The position numbers and the translations under genes were made by a program. The notes under the pieces are model-generated. The model saw nothing but the letters and a program-made list of their open reading frames with translations, searched no databases and had not been told where the DNA came from. DNA of 51,202 nucleotides from an uncultured Clostridia bacterium (GTDB lineage Bacteria > Bacillota > Clostridia > Oscillospirales > CAG-272): NCBI GenBank assembly GCA_947626065.1, contig CANQQT010000001.1, positions 94,183 to 145,384 of the forward strand, given 5' to 3'. Positions 1 to 7,930 of this stretch are shown here, piece after piece (within the stretch, counting starts at the first letter, position 1; each line of letters opens with the position of its first letter).

Positions 1-413
1 AGGGGCATACCTGGGAATCCTATACAAAGTTCTTGCTCGATACGCTTCCAAAAAGACTGCGGAACAATTATATCCACAAATTCGCCACGTCTGTGCATTT
101 CTGGCACGAGACCGGCGGAGGGCTTCCGGAGGAGACGATCGAGGAGCTCCGCGCAAAGGGCTACAAGATCCGCCTGAACGGCGTTTCCAACTATACAAAG
201 GATCAGAAATTCCGCGTGGTGTTCGAGGGGAAAATCCCCGACGACACCGACGATATCACAAGCAGCAGAGACGTGCCGAGCTGGAAGAGAATGTGCTGCT
301 GTATCTTGAAAAATGACCACATCTGCCGGACAATGGGCTTCGGACTCACCCGGCAGGAGCAGAAGAGAATCAATATGATTCGGAAGAAATACGGAGGAAT
401 GTTGGATGGCTGA
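1..413 (+). CDS. ibrA: IbrA-like PAPS-reductase-family protein, C-terminal part (5' end outside window)
   Basis: The reading frame is open from the first bases of the window (first full codon at 3), so only the last ~137 residues are present. The visible part matches, from memory, the DUF3440-type C-terminal region that follows the phosphoadenosine-phosphosulfate-reductase-like domain in IbrA proteins: a YIHKF...FW segment and a late CCCILKNDHICRTMGFG cysteine-rich stretch. The stop overlaps the start of the next gene by 8 bases, and that gene is IbrB-like. This gene order is the strongest support for the call. IbrA/IbrB were described in E. coli as a pair activating immunoglobulin-binding proteins and are often found on mobile DNA; the biochemical reaction is unknown. 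The ATP-binding PP-loop would lie outside the window and cannot be checked. Confidence 0.7.
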   Translation, partial: GHTWESYTKFLLDTLPKRLRNNYIHKFATSVHFWHETGGGLPEETIEELRAKGYKIRLNGVSNYTKDQKFRVVFEGKIPDDTDDITSSRDVPSWKRMCCCILKNDHICRTMGFGLTRQEQKRINMIRKKYGGMLDG

Positions 414-1077
414 GAAAAAATGGGAAAGTCCCGTGTACGGAGTCCGGGCGGTGCCGATTGAAAAGGTCGTCCCCAATACCTACAACCCCAACACCGTAGC
501 GCCCCCGGAGATGAAGCTGTTGTACGACAGCATCAAAGAGGACGGCTATACCATGCCGATTGTCTGCTACTACGCAAAGGATAAGGATCTTTACGTCATC
601 GTCGACGGCTTCCACCGCTATCGGGTGATGAAGGAGCATCAGGATATCTACGACCGGGAGGGAGGAATGCTCCCCGTTTCGGTGATTGACAAGCCGCTGT
701 CCTGCCGCATGGCGAGTACCGTCCGGCACAACCGGGCGAGGGGTTCCCACGACGTCGACCTGATGAGCAATATCGTAAAGGAGCTTCACGACGTCGGAAG
801 ATCCGACTCCTGGATTTCCAAGCACCTCGGGATGGAGAAGGACGAAATTCTGAGATTGAAGCAGATCACGGGTTTGGCCGCGCTCTTCCGGGACGTCGAG
901 TTCGGACAGGCATGGCGCCCCGCCGAAAAGGACGGAGAGGAGCCTACGGAGCCAAGGCCGAAGGACTGGGGAGAGGGACTTGAGGAAGAAGTGGAGCCCG
1001 ACGGGCCCAACGGAACCGATGAGCCCTTCCTTGACGAAACGAACGCAAGCGAAACGAACGCAGGCGAAAAGAAATAA
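406..1077 (+). CDS. ibrB: IbrB-like ParB/Srx-fold nuclease-domain protein
   Basis: A 223-residue protein with a ParB-like N-terminal domain: a VVPNTYNPN segment at about residues 18-27 and the signature DGFHRYRV at about 67-74, followed by a TVRHNRARGSHD motif near 105. A short helical region (DSWISKHLGMEKDEILRLKQ) resembles the ParB helix-turn-helix. This combination is typical of IbrB co-activator proteins. ATG at 406 lies 7 bases after CGGAGGAAT and overlaps the ibrA stop, so the two are translationally coupled. The last ~60 residues are acidic low-complexity sequence ending in a repeated ETNA motif. The DNA there (cgaaacgaacgcaagcgaaac) resembles the degenerate repeats in nearby intergenic gaps, suggesting the tail grew by repeat expansion. 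Whether it cuts DNA or regulates transcription cannot be told from sequence. Confidence 0.8.
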   Translation: MAEKKWESPVYGVRAVPIEKVVPNTYNPNTVAPPEMKLLYDSIKEDGYTMPIVCYYAKDKDLYVIVDGFHRYRVMKEHQDIYDREGGMLPVSVIDKPLSCRMASTVRHNRARGSHDVDLMSNIVKELHDVGRSDSWISKHLGMEKDEILRLKQITGLAALFRDVEFGQAWRPAEKDGEEPTEPRPKDWGEGLEEEVEPDGPNGTDEPFLDETNASETNAGEKK

Positions 1078-1111
1078 ACGCCGAAAAGCGAAAAAGAAAA
1101 ACAGGCAAAAG

Positions 1112-1145
1112 CGCGCCGACCGGAAGGAAGGCGCGTTATTTTTTT
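1112..1145 (+). terminator. Intrinsic terminator after ibrB
   Basis: CGCGCC (1112-1117) pairs with GGCGCG (1130-1135) across a 12-base loop and is followed by TTATTTTTTT. It lies 35 bases after the ibrB stop and separates the pair from glmS. Confidence 0.7.
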
Positions 1146-1197
1146 GCCGGAGGGGGAGAAAAAGAGAGCGGCGGTGGGCTCTTTGAAACAAACCCTA

Positions 1198-1226
1198 TGG
1201 ACAAAACGGAAAAAATGTGCTATACT
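1198..1226 (+). promoter_or_regulatory. Sigma-A promoter of glmS, extended -10
   Basis: TGGACA (1198-1203), 17-base spacer, TATACT (1221-1226), with TGC just before the -10 (extended -10). Predicted start near 1233, placing the glmS ribozyme in the 5' untranslated region. Confidence 0.75.
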
Positions 1227-1279
1227 ATTATCGGATGTGCGCAAGGAAAGGAGAAGAGCGCCTCCGGAAAAGAGTGCAG

Positions 1280-1432
1280 GAGTGCATGAGCGCCGGAACC
1301 GCAATCTCTTCAGCGGTTGACGAGGCGGGGGTTATCGAAAGATTCGGCGGATACCTCCCGGTATACGGTCGGGCCGTAAGATTTTCGTCAAAACCTGCGG
1401 GTAATCGCAGAACAAAGCGGAAATCGGACCGT
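1280..1432 (+). ncRNA. glmS ribozyme/riboswitch (glucosamine-6-phosphate activated)
   Basis: The core AGCGCCGGAAC, then GGTTGACGAGGCGGGGGTTA, then TCGAAAGATTCGGCGGAT and CTCCCGG match the conserved glmS ribozyme core. Self-cleavage is expected between A1289 and G1290, the first base of GCGCCGG. The P2 arms (GAACCGC/GCGGTTGAC) and the later P3/P4 elements up to CGCAGAACAAAGCGG around 1420 are present. In this family glucosamine-6-phosphate acts as the cofactor for cleavage, after which the downstream mRNA is degraded, so GlmS product shuts down glmS. It lies between the promoter at 1198 and the glmS start at 1459. Outer boundaries are approximate. Confidence 0.95.
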
Positions 1433-1458
1433 AATAAAATTGAAGAGGTACACAAGAT

Positions 1459-3285
1459 ATGTGTGGAATTGTAGGCTACACAGGCGACAAGCAGGCCGCC
1501 GATATTCTGATGGAAGGACTTGGAAAGCTGGAATACCGGGGATACGATTCCGCCGGGATCGCCGTTTTTTCGGGCGATGGAATCCGTGTCGAAAAGGCCA
1601 AGGGCCGGCTTTCCAATCTTGAGGAAAGGCTGAAAAAAAACGGGAAGCCCGTCGGAACGGTGGGAATCGGCCACACTCGCTGGGCCACGCACGGCGAGCC
1701 CTCCGACGCCAATTCGCATCCCCATTCTCACGGGCGCGTGACGCTTGTCCATAACGGGATCATTGAAAATTACCTTTCGCTGAAGCAGTCGATGGAGTCG
1801 ATGGGCAACACCTTCTCCTCCGAGACCGACACCGAGGTGGTCGCGCATCTCATCGATTACTATTACAGCGGCGACCCCGCCGACGCCATTATCCGCGCCG
1901 TCGGAAGAGTGGAGGGCTCCTATGCCCTCGGTGTGATGTTCGAGGATATCCCCGACAAGCTCTTCGCCGTGCGGAAGGACAGTCCGCTGATCGTAGGCGT
2001 CGGGGAAGGGGAAAACTTCATCGCCTCTGACGTTCCGGCCATTCTCTCCCATACGAGAAGGTATTATCTCATCGACCAGCAGGAGCTGGCGGTTCTGACG
2101 AAGGAGCGCGTCACGCTCTACGATTTCAGCGGGAACGACATCACCGCGGAAAAAGAGCTGATGACGGCCGATTGGGACGTGGAGGCCGCCGAAAAGGGCG
2201 GCTACCCGCATTTCATGCTCAAGGAGATTCACGAGCAGCCCCAGACGCTGGAAAGGGCCATTCAGCCGCATTTTGTCAACGGCCTCGGCGGCATTCTGAA
2301 AGAGGAAATCCCCGATACCTCCGGGATTCGCCGACTGGTGATTGTCGCCTGCGGAAGCGCCATGAACGCGGGCCTTCTCGGAAAATGCGCAATTGAGCGG
2401 CTGGCGAGGGTCCCCGTTGACGTTTGCATCGCCTCCGAGTTCCGGTATGCCAACCCGATTCTCGGAGAAGGAGACGTTGTCGTCGTCATTTCCCAGTCGG
2501 GCGAGACGGCGGACTCTCTGGCGGCGCTCCGATTGGCGAAGGGAAAGGGCATCCCCGTTTACGCCATTGTGAACGTGGTCGGCTCCTCCATAGCAAGAGA
2601 GGCGGATCATACGGTGTATATCTGGGCGGGGCCGGAAATCGCCGTCGCGACGACCAAGGCCTTCACCTCGCAGGTCGCGGTGCTCTATACCCTTGCGCTC
2701 CGCCTTGCCCTTGACAGGGGAACCGTTTCGGCGGAAAGGGCGGAGGAGATCGCGAAGGAGATGAAGCGCCTGCCGGAGCTGGTGGCGAAAACGCTGACAG
2801 ACGAAAAGATTGCCCTCTATCAGAGGCTCGCCTCTCTCAACAGGGGAAAGCACGATTTCTTCATCATCGGAAGAGGGCAGGATTACGCGGTCGGTTGCGA
2901 GGGCTCCATGAAAATCAAGGAGGTTTCCTATCTGCACTGCGAATCCTACGCGGCGGGAGAGCTGAAGCACGGCACGATTTCCCTGATTACCGAGGGAGTT
3001 CCCTGTCTGGCCATCGCCACCGACCGATCCCTTGTGGAGAAGACGGTGAGCAACATCAAGGAGGTCAAGGCCCGAGGAGGGCAGGTGGTTCTCGTCTGCC
3101 CGGAGGGCATGGCGCAGGGACAGGATTTCTACGATTACGCCATCGAGCTCCCGCAGACGGAAGATCTGCTGATGCCGATTGTGGCGATTGTCCCGATTCA
3201 GACCTACGCGTATTACACGGCCGTCTACCGTGGCTGTGACGTCGACAAGCCGAGAAATCTCGCAAAGAGCGTGACGGTGGAATAA
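1459..3285 (+). CDS. glmS: Glutamine--fructose-6-phosphate aminotransferase (isomerizing)
   Basis: This 608-residue enzyme makes glucosamine-6-phosphate from fructose-6-phosphate and glutamine, the first step to UDP-GlcNAc for cell wall. It starts MCGIVGYTGD, so after removal of Met the nucleophile Cys is N-terminal, as in type 2 glutamine amidotransferases. YRGYDSAG, HTRWATHG and a VHNGIIENY segment complete the glutaminase domain (about 1-230). Two SIS sugar-isomerase domains follow; VVISQSGETADS and VATTKAF lie in the first and RGQDYAVGCEGSMKIKE in the second. The C-terminus PRNLAKSVTVE is the family's typical ending. ATG 1459 follows GAAGAGG. Full length, no damage seen; regulated by the ribozyme directly upstream. 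Confidence 0.98.
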   Translation: MCGIVGYTGDKQAADILMEGLGKLEYRGYDSAGIAVFSGDGIRVEKAKGRLSNLEERLKKNGKPVGTVGIGHTRWATHGEPSDANSHPHSHGRVTLVHNGIIENYLSLKQSMESMGNTFSSETDTEVVAHLIDYYYSGDPADAIIRAVGRVEGSYALGVMFEDIPDKLFAVRKDSPLIVGVGEGENFIASDVPAILSHTRRYYLIDQQELAVLTKERVTLYDFSGNDITAEKELMTADWDVEAAEKGGYPHFMLKEIHEQPQTLERAIQPHFVNGLGGILKEEIPDTSGIRRLVIVACGSAMNAGLLGKCAIERLARVPVDVCIASEFRYANPILGEGDVVVVISQSGETADSLAALRLAKGKGIPVYAIVNVVGSSIAREADHTVYIWAGPEIAVATTKAFTSQVAVLYTLALRLALDRGTVSAERAEEIAKEMKRLPELVAKTLTDEKIALYQRLASLNRGKHDFFIIGRGQDYAVGCEGSMKIKEVSYLHCESYAAGELKHGTISLITEGVPCLAIATDRSLVEKTVSNIKEVKARGGQVVLVCPEGMAQGQDFYDYAIELPQTEDLLMPIVAIVPIQTYAYYTAVYRGCDVDKPRNLAKSVTVE

Positions 3286-3386
3286 AGGCGGAGACCGGAG
3301 CTCCCCGACGCCCGGCGAGGGCGGAACCGTTTCTTAAGGAGGCATTCCCGTCGGGAAAGGCGGGGCTGACGGCTACACAAAAACAA

Positions 3387-3428
3387 CGCGGCGAAGGGCT
3401 TTTTTGCTCTTCGCCGCGTGGCTTTTTC
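3387..3428. terminator. Bidirectional terminator between glmS and the M20 remnant
   Basis: CGCGGCGAAG (3387-3396) pairs with CTTCGCCGCG (3409-3418), a perfect 10-bp stem. The plus side continues GTGGCTTTTTCG and the minus side TTGTTTTTG, so it can end transcription from both directions. Confidence 0.8.
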
Positions 3429-3434
3429 GATTTT

Positions 3435-3884
3435 TTACCAAATTTCCGGCTTCGCGTCGGAAGGGAGCGGATCGGGATAGGCTTCCCCGCCCAGCTTTTC
3501 CAGCCAGTTGTCGTGCGCGGCCTGAACAAGCGCCGGATCGGTCAGAAATTCGTATCCGACGGAGGCAAGTACCTTGGCGGAAAAGAGCATCCCCTTGTGG
3601 GCAACTCCGCTTTTTCCCTGCGCCACGGTCTGCCACGTGTGGGCGGGAGTTCCGGCGGCAAGAGTCGCCGCGTTGAACCACCCGGTGGGGCAGACCCAGC
3701 TGACGTCCCCGACGTCTGTGGAGGCGTCGAAGGGCCGGTCGGGAAGCAGAAAATTCCAGATGGGAAGGGAGAAAACCGAAGCGGGATTTTGGGCTTGAAG
3801 AGCCCGGGCGGCCTCTTTTTGGAGGGGAACCGGAACGCCGGGGAAAACGGGTTTTTCTTTGGATGAACCCGGGGCGCGCCGCAC
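3435..3884 (-). pseudogene. Decayed M20-family amidohydrolase (AbgB-like), C-terminal remnant
   Basis: About 140 residues of a metallopeptidase-fold M20 enzyme survive: STDVGDVSWVCPT, GTPAHTWQTVAQGKSG, AHKGMLFSAKVLASVGYEFL and a natural ending LPSDAKPEIW. These match the C-terminal end of p-aminobenzoyl-glutamate hydrolase-like (AbgB) proteins, which are normally about 450 residues. The part upstream of roughly residue 45 of this frame is not recognisable, and no continuation was seen in other minus-strand frames up to 4096, so the N-terminal two thirds, including most of the metal site, are gone. A minus-strand terminator at 3899-3939 lies just upstream, so it is probably not transcribed. 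It reads as a deletion relic. Confidence 0.75.
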
Positions 3885-3898
3885 GGTGCGCTTCCCGC

Positions 3899-3939
3899 AA
3901 AAACACCCTCGCTCCGTGGGGTTTCCTACAGAGCGAGGG
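3899..3939 (-). terminator. Terminator for the DUF6514-like gene
   Basis: CCCTCGCTC (3906-3914) pairs with GAGCGAGGG (3931-3939). On the minus strand the stem is followed by TGTTTTTG. The 3940-4096 stretch between this and the gene holds nothing recognisable. Confidence 0.6.
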
Positions 3940-4096
3940 CGTCTCTTCCCTTTCCGGCGACGCGCTTTTCTTGCACGCCCGGAGACCGTTACCGCGTCGG
4001 TTGTTCCGGTTCCGCTTCAGCGTCGGGAGTCGGAACCGTAAACCAGCGGTTACTTTACAGAAGAAAGCTCTTCGCGGTCAAGCTTGAATCGTTCAT

Positions 4097-4384
4097 TTAC
4101 AAAAGATCCTCAAGCACCTCCTTTACATGGAACGGAGAAACCGCATTTTCGGAGACTATCCGGAAGATCTCCCTCGCTGTGTCGAGCTCCGAGGTGAGAT
4201 CGTAAAGAAATACCGATTCGGTTTCCCCGTCGCTGTCTGAGAGCAGACAGAGCAGAGAATAGGCGTGGGAACAGGGAGTCTCTCCCTCCCCGTGACGGGG
4301 CAGATCCATAAGGAAATATTCCCACGTCCTTTTTTCTTCTTCCCTTACAGATTGAGCGATAACAACACGTCTCATGCTATTCAT
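4097..4384 (-). CDS. Small DUF6514-like protein
   Basis: A 95-residue soluble protein. The central YSLLCLLSDSD and the ending LTSELDTAREIFRIVSENAVSPFHVKEVLEDLL follow the pattern of the DUF6514 family of small Clostridia proteins, which end with an H-L-x-x-V-x-E/D-D-F/L motif; function unknown. Two starts are possible, ATG 4384 or ATG 4375; neither has a clear ribosome binding site. A TATACT-like box (AGTATA at 4391-4396 on plus) lies immediately upstream, with a poor -35. A 12-bp perfect inverted repeat at 4408-4442 lies just beyond that box. Confidence 0.6.
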   Translation of the reverse strand: MNSMRRVVIAQSVREEEKRTWEYFLMDLPRHGEGETPCSHAYSLLCLLSDSDGETESVFLYDLTSELDTAREIFRIVSENAVSPFHVKEVLEDLL

Positions 4385-4407
4385 AATTTTAGTATATGGC
4401 GGAGGTG

Positions 4408-4442
4408 GGAAGGTATCCTCGCAAGCGGACAGGATACCTTCC
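4408..4442. repeat. Perfect 12-bp inverted repeat upstream of the DUF6514-like gene
   Basis: GGAAGGTATCCT (4408-4419) and AGGATACCTTCC (4431-4442) are exact reverse complements separated by 11 bases. No T run follows on either strand, so it is not an ordinary terminator. Its position around the expected -35 of the minus-strand gene fits an operator; a structured RNA is the alternative. Confidence 0.7.
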
Positions 4443-4608
4443 GTATCCGCAACCTTTCGTGATATTTACACTCGCTTCCAAAGGTCGCCGGAAAAAAGGA
4501 GAAGGAGCGTATTACAAAATCCTTTTTCAGGCGCGGCGCATCCGCGCCGCAGGGCGAAAAAACGGAGGAACAGAACCCTTGGCTTCGAGGTCGTTGTCTG
4601 AACAGGCG

Positions 4609-4780
4609 GAACGGTTCAAGCAAGCTGAAAGTTCGAGCACGCTGAACAGTTCAAGCAAGCCGAAAATTCGGGCGAGCCGAACAGTTCAAGCAGGCCGAAA
4701 GTTCGGGCAAGCCGAAAGTTCGGACGAGCCGAACAGTTCGAGCGCGCTGAACAGTTCAATCGAGTTGAACAACCGAACAG
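4609..4780. repeat. Degenerate 17/18-bp tandem repeat, about nine units
   Basis: Units of the type GAACAGTTCAAGCAAGCC (18) and GAAAGTTCGGGCAAGCC (17) follow one another, partly alternating, so the reading frame is not preserved across units. TTCA...TGAA halves recur, so neighbouring units can form short hairpins. There is no constant-spacer organisation, so it is not a CRISPR array, and the frame running through it shows no coding character. Function unknown. Confidence 0.75.
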
Positions 4781-5130
4781 CCGGAACAGACCTGAGCAGA
4801 AGAAACATTCGTCGCGGAATCCGTCCGAAAAGAGAGAGTGCCGGGCCCGGCGCCGTCTTTCTTTTTCTGTCTATAAGTATAGCACAAAATTCCTCATTTG
4901 TAAATAAAAATAAAAAGCGGCAAAAAACGGCTCTGAAGGAGGGGTTTTCTCAAATTGTAACTTTTCTGTAAATTCCAAAAAAGGCGCCCGAAGGGGCCCT
5001 TCAAGAGGCTTCTGAAAAAACTTCAAAATTTGAGGATTTATGCGTCAAAAATTGAGGAGAGTAGGCCGATAAACCACACTAAATAACGGTATAAAAGTAA
5101 AAATTATTCACGTTTTCCGGAATTTGTGGC
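4781..5130. other. Non-coding AT-richer stretch with a 13-bp direct repeat
   Basis: No gene is recognisable here. Two near-identical boxes, TCAAAATTTGAGG (5023-5035) and TCAAAAATTGAGG (5045-5057), are 22 bases apart, about two helical turns, and lie 75-110 bases upstream of the promoter at 5131, so they could be a regulator site. A weak hairpin with a T6 run on the minus strand is near 4978-4998. Confidence 0.4.
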
Positions 5131-5159
5131 GTGACAAAAAATCGGATTTTTGGTATAAT
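5131..5159 (+). promoter_or_regulatory. Promoter of the small membrane protein gene
   Basis: GTGACA (5131-5136), 17-base spacer, TATAAT (5154-5159), with TGG directly before the -10 (extended -10). Predicted start near 5166, about 60 bases before the ATG. Confidence 0.8.
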
Positions 5160-5224
5160 GGAGACGGAAAGAAAAAATCCGTGAAATTGCACAAAGGGAA
5201 GGCCCGAGACGGGGGTAAAATTCT

Positions 5225-5467
5225 ATGAGAAAACCTATCGATTTTTTCCTTGTAACGCTACATATAGGCCTTTGGGTCGAAATTTACGGGGCCGTCGGCG
5301 CGTGGATGCAGTATCAAGCGATGAGGGAAAGCGGCTGTCTTCACGCCGTGTCCTCTTTAGGGGAGACGCTGGAAAGCCTGACGGTTTCGGTGGCACTCTA
5401 TCTGCTTACCGCTTTGGCCTTTTATCTTGACGGGAGAAGGAAGGAACAGGACGCGCGGGGAAGGTAA
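5225..5467 (+). CDS. Small membrane protein of unknown function
   Basis: An 80-residue protein with two hydrophobic segments, about residues 7-27 (FFLVTLHIGLWVEIYGAVGA) and 52-68 (LTVSVALYLLTALAFYL), and a charged C-terminus (DGRRKEQDARGR). No family is recognised. The strong extended -10 promoter 66 bases upstream supports it as a real gene. The ribosome binding site is weak (a GGGGG run about 8 bases before the ATG). Confidence 0.55.
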   Translation: MRKPIDFFLVTLHIGLWVEIYGAVGAWMQYQAMRESGCLHAVSSLGETLESLTVSVALYLLTALAFYLDGRRKEQDARGR

Positions 5468-5610
5468 AAAGAGAGGGAAAGCAGAAAAACGGCAAAAAAT
5501 AAACCCCTAAAAGCAGACAAGCAAAGGCAAATGCCCAAAAGGAAAGGGCCAAAAACAAAACGGCCAACAGCCAACGGCATAAAACAACAATCGGATAAAA
5601 ACAAACGGCA
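5468..5610. other. Purine-rich low-complexity gap
   Basis: Sequence made of short variants of AAAACGGCAAA, AAAGGCAAA and CCAACGGC. No gene, promoter or RNA is recognisable. It resembles other low-complexity fillers in this window (downstream of ibrB, 14.8-15.1 kb, 44.5-44.8 kb). Confidence 0.5.
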
Positions 5611-5646
5611 AAAAATAAGCTCCCACTCGACGAAGAGCGGGAGCTT
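5611..5646 (-). terminator. Terminator of the ion-channel gene
   Basis: AAGCTCCC-A-CTC (5617-5628) pairs with GAG-C-GGGAGCTT (5635-5646) with one mismatch; on the minus strand it is followed by ATTTTTT. It lies about 150 bases after the stop of the minus-strand channel gene, with low-complexity sequence in between. Confidence 0.7.
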
Positions 5647-5798
5647 GTTCCCTGAGATAGGAAATTTTCTTTTTGAAAGGGGCAGGGTCTGCAAGAGGAG
5701 CCGCGACGACGGGCAAGCGGAAAAGAACCGAAAAGCCCCTGCGCAAAGCGCGAAGTCCGGTAAGGGCTCGACGCCCCGTGCCTTATCGATCGGCGAGC

Positions 5799-7895
5799 TC
5801 AGTGATTGCTGAACACGATCAGCTTGTCATTCTCCTCGATGGAAACGTAAATATTCGCCTGATCGCCCTCAAACAGAATCATCCGCCCGCCCGGCTTCAC
5901 GTAGCCGAGCGCAACGGTGGGATTCTGCCGCTCCTTCGGCAGGGTGGGATCCACCGACGCGTCGTATACGGCGCGGATTAACTCCGCTGCCGTGCAGGGC
6001 TTCGGGCATTCGTTGAACAGCCGACTGACCTTCTTTGTGTAGATCTCCTTGCTCTGATAGCCCTCGGAGCCTTCGGCGTCGTAGGTCAGAATGTCGGTAT
6101 AGAAATCGAAGAGCGCTTCCTTCTCCCCGATTTGCGTGATCATCTTGCTGATGTACCGGTTGCTGATGACGACGTTGTTCACGCTGTAGCTGTTGACAAT
6201 GTCGTGATGCCGGGGGTCGATGATCTCGACAATGACGTCGACGCTCTCGGTATCAAAGGTGGGATCCGCCGCTTTTTTGGTGTTGATAATGTCCTGTACG
6301 TAGACGAGGTTGGCGAGAGCGTTTGCGTCGATGTCCTCATTCAGCGCCATATCGTCGGACAGAATCAGAACGCTTGTATCCTCGGCGTTGGATTCCACAA
6401 ATCGGCTGATGGTGGAGCAGATAAGATCCTTGTCGTAAATGCTCGCCGCGACGGTGGCAATGACGAAGGGATATTCCTTGTAGTAGTTCATCTTTTCTAA
6501 ATTTTTGGGATCGTCGATAACGACAATCCGAAGAATCTCCCGGCCGTCCTTGTAGTTCCATTCGTTCCGGAAGGCGGCAAAGCCCTGCATAATATCCCGG
6601 CATTTGCTGTTGTGTCCGAGAATGATCACGTTTTTGCTCTCAATCCAGCTGCTCTTGTTCAGCGAAACCGTGTAGGAGGACGGGGCGATGCTGCTCGTCT
6701 CGCGCACGTCCTTCTCGCTTGCCGCGGAAAAATAATGATAGGCCTTGCCGTCGTTCATCATGTACGTCAGGGGAATGGCGCGCCGGTGGTTTTTCAGATA
6801 GGTCGGGACAAAATCGTTGTTCTCATCGACCTCGTAAGGCTCCGTGAAGAAGGCGGCGCCCTTGTTGGAGAAGAGCTCCTTGTAGACAAGATTCAGCTCC
6901 GGCATCAGGGAGAACTGCGAGAGAATTTGTCCCAGAATCTTGTTGACCCGCACCGGAATGATGTTGCACTTGCCACGGACCTCTTTGCACTTGATGATTT
7001 TGTCGACCAGCTCATACGTCCATTCGTCGGTGATTTCCACAATGATTTTCTGATCGTCGTTTGAGTAGGAGGCGGCGGTGATGTCGGCGACCTGCATAAG
7101 CGTTTTTACCGTCTGCGAATTGCCCCGCTCGTGCTCTTCCATGCGCTCCCTGTTCTCAAACTTGCAAATCGTATTGTTGATGTCACCGCCGAGAATAATC
7201 ACGGATTTGGCGTATTCAAGAGAAATATCGTGGAGCTGTTTGGAGGAGAATACGTCGCCTTCCCGGACAACGACCGTCAGACGGTTGCGGAATTTCAGCT
7301 TTTGAAGATTCAGAAGACGGGAGAGGAAGCCCTGCTTCATGTGCGCAACGTTTTCTCTTGCCACCGTATCGGCAAGGCGCTCTTCGATTTCCTTTTCTAC
7401 CTCTTTTTTTCTGCTGCCGACAAGAACGACGACCTTTTGCTTTTTGTCGCAATAGAGAAGATCGTTTACAATCTCCGAAGCCCGGGTATTCCAGTTTAAA
7501 ATAACAATGTGGCCAGAAATGTGGAGCTTGCGGGAACCGGAATTGGAGTCCTCGATAAAATGGGAAATGTAGTTGGTGATGTAACCGATCACAGCGCCGG
7601 TGAAGGAGATCATCCCGATAAAGATGATGCCCAAACAGACAAGAACAATGGCGACGCCGGCCTGCCCGATATCGGAAATCACAAACTGAATGCAGCCGGC
7701 GTCAAGGATCATCGTTACCGTGCAGAAGGCGGCTTCGATAAAAGACATATGCTCCGTTCCGGATAAAGACATATTGCTGATGATGATGGCCGACACAAAG
7801 AAAAAAACAATGTTGAACAGCAGAATGGCCGCAAGAACCATCCGCCCCGGATTTTTCACAAGCTGAACGCTCAGCCATTCCTTTAGCTTTTTCAT
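5799..7895 (-). CDS. CASTOR/POLLUX-like ion channel with RCK-type domains
   Basis: A 698-residue membrane protein. Hydrophobic segments near residues 20-42, 56-76 and 80-110 surround a pore-like region, followed directly by HIVILNWNTRASEIVNDLL, the characteristic start of the first nucleotide-binding-like (RCK) domain in the CASTOR/POLLUX family. A second Rossmann-like module starts near NVIILGHNSKCRDIMQGF (about residue 420). Plant members are nuclear cation channels; bacterial relatives are poorly characterised and are presumed to be ligand-gated cation channels in the cell membrane. ATG 7895 is chosen over TTG 7919 because AGGAGGA sits 5-6 bases upstream of it. The gene starts only 36 bases after the distal end of the CRISPR array, in the same direction, with no terminator between. 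No good own promoter was found. Confidence 0.85.
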   Translation of the reverse strand: MKKLKEWLSVQLVKNPGRMVLAAILLFNIVFFFVSAIIISNMSLSGTEHMSFIEAAFCTVTMILDAGCIQFVISDIGQAGVAIVLVCLGIIFIGMISFTGAVIGYITNYISHFIEDSNSGSRKLHISGHIVILNWNTRASEIVNDLLYCDKKQKVVVLVGSRKKEVEKEIEERLADTVARENVAHMKQGFLSRLLNLQKLKFRNRLTVVVREGDVFSSKQLHDISLEYAKSVIILGGDINNTICKFENRERMEEHERGNSQTVKTLMQVADITAASYSNDDQKIIVEITDEWTYELVDKIIKCKEVRGKCNIIPVRVNKILGQILSQFSLMPELNLVYKELFSNKGAAFFTEPYEVDENNDFVPTYLKNHRRAIPLTYMMNDGKAYHYFSAASEKDVRETSSIAPSSYTVSLNKSSWIESKNVIILGHNSKCRDIMQGFAAFRNEWNYKDGREILRIVVIDDPKNLEKMNYYKEYPFVIATVAASIYDKDLICSTISRFVESNAEDTSVLILSDDMALNEDIDANALANLVYVQDIINTKKAADPTFDTESVDVIVEIIDPRHHDIVNSYSVNNVVISNRYISKMITQIGEKEALFDFYTDILTYDAEGSEGYQSKEIYTKKVSRLFNECPKPCTAAELIRAVYDASVDPTLPKERQNPTVALGYVKPGGRMILFEGDQANIYVSIEENDKLIVFSNH

Positions 7896-7930
7896 TTGTC
7901 CTCCTGATAATGATAACAAGAATAGAAACG

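Noticed and set aside
1228..2970. Long open frame on the minus strand across glmS (580 codons)
   Set aside because: It is antisense to an unmistakable glmS and its ribozyme; the translation is Arg/Gly/His-rich and matches no family. Long shadow frames are expected in GC-rich coding DNA.
4609..4780. Possible second CRISPR array
   Set aside because: Units are adjacent without unique spacers and are degenerate throughout.
4396..4971. 191-codon open frame through the tandem repeat
   Set aside because: Repeat units of 17 and 18 bases do not preserve the frame, and the composition is not protein-like.
5023..5057. ATTTGAGG boxes as a second CRISPR leader-repeat junction
   Set aside because: Resembles the leader motif only by short chance similarity; no repeat follows. 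Kept only as a possible regulator site.
5160..5224. Possible riboswitch in the leader of the small membrane protein
   Set aside because: No match to riboswitch cores I know; only a weak GC-rich segment.
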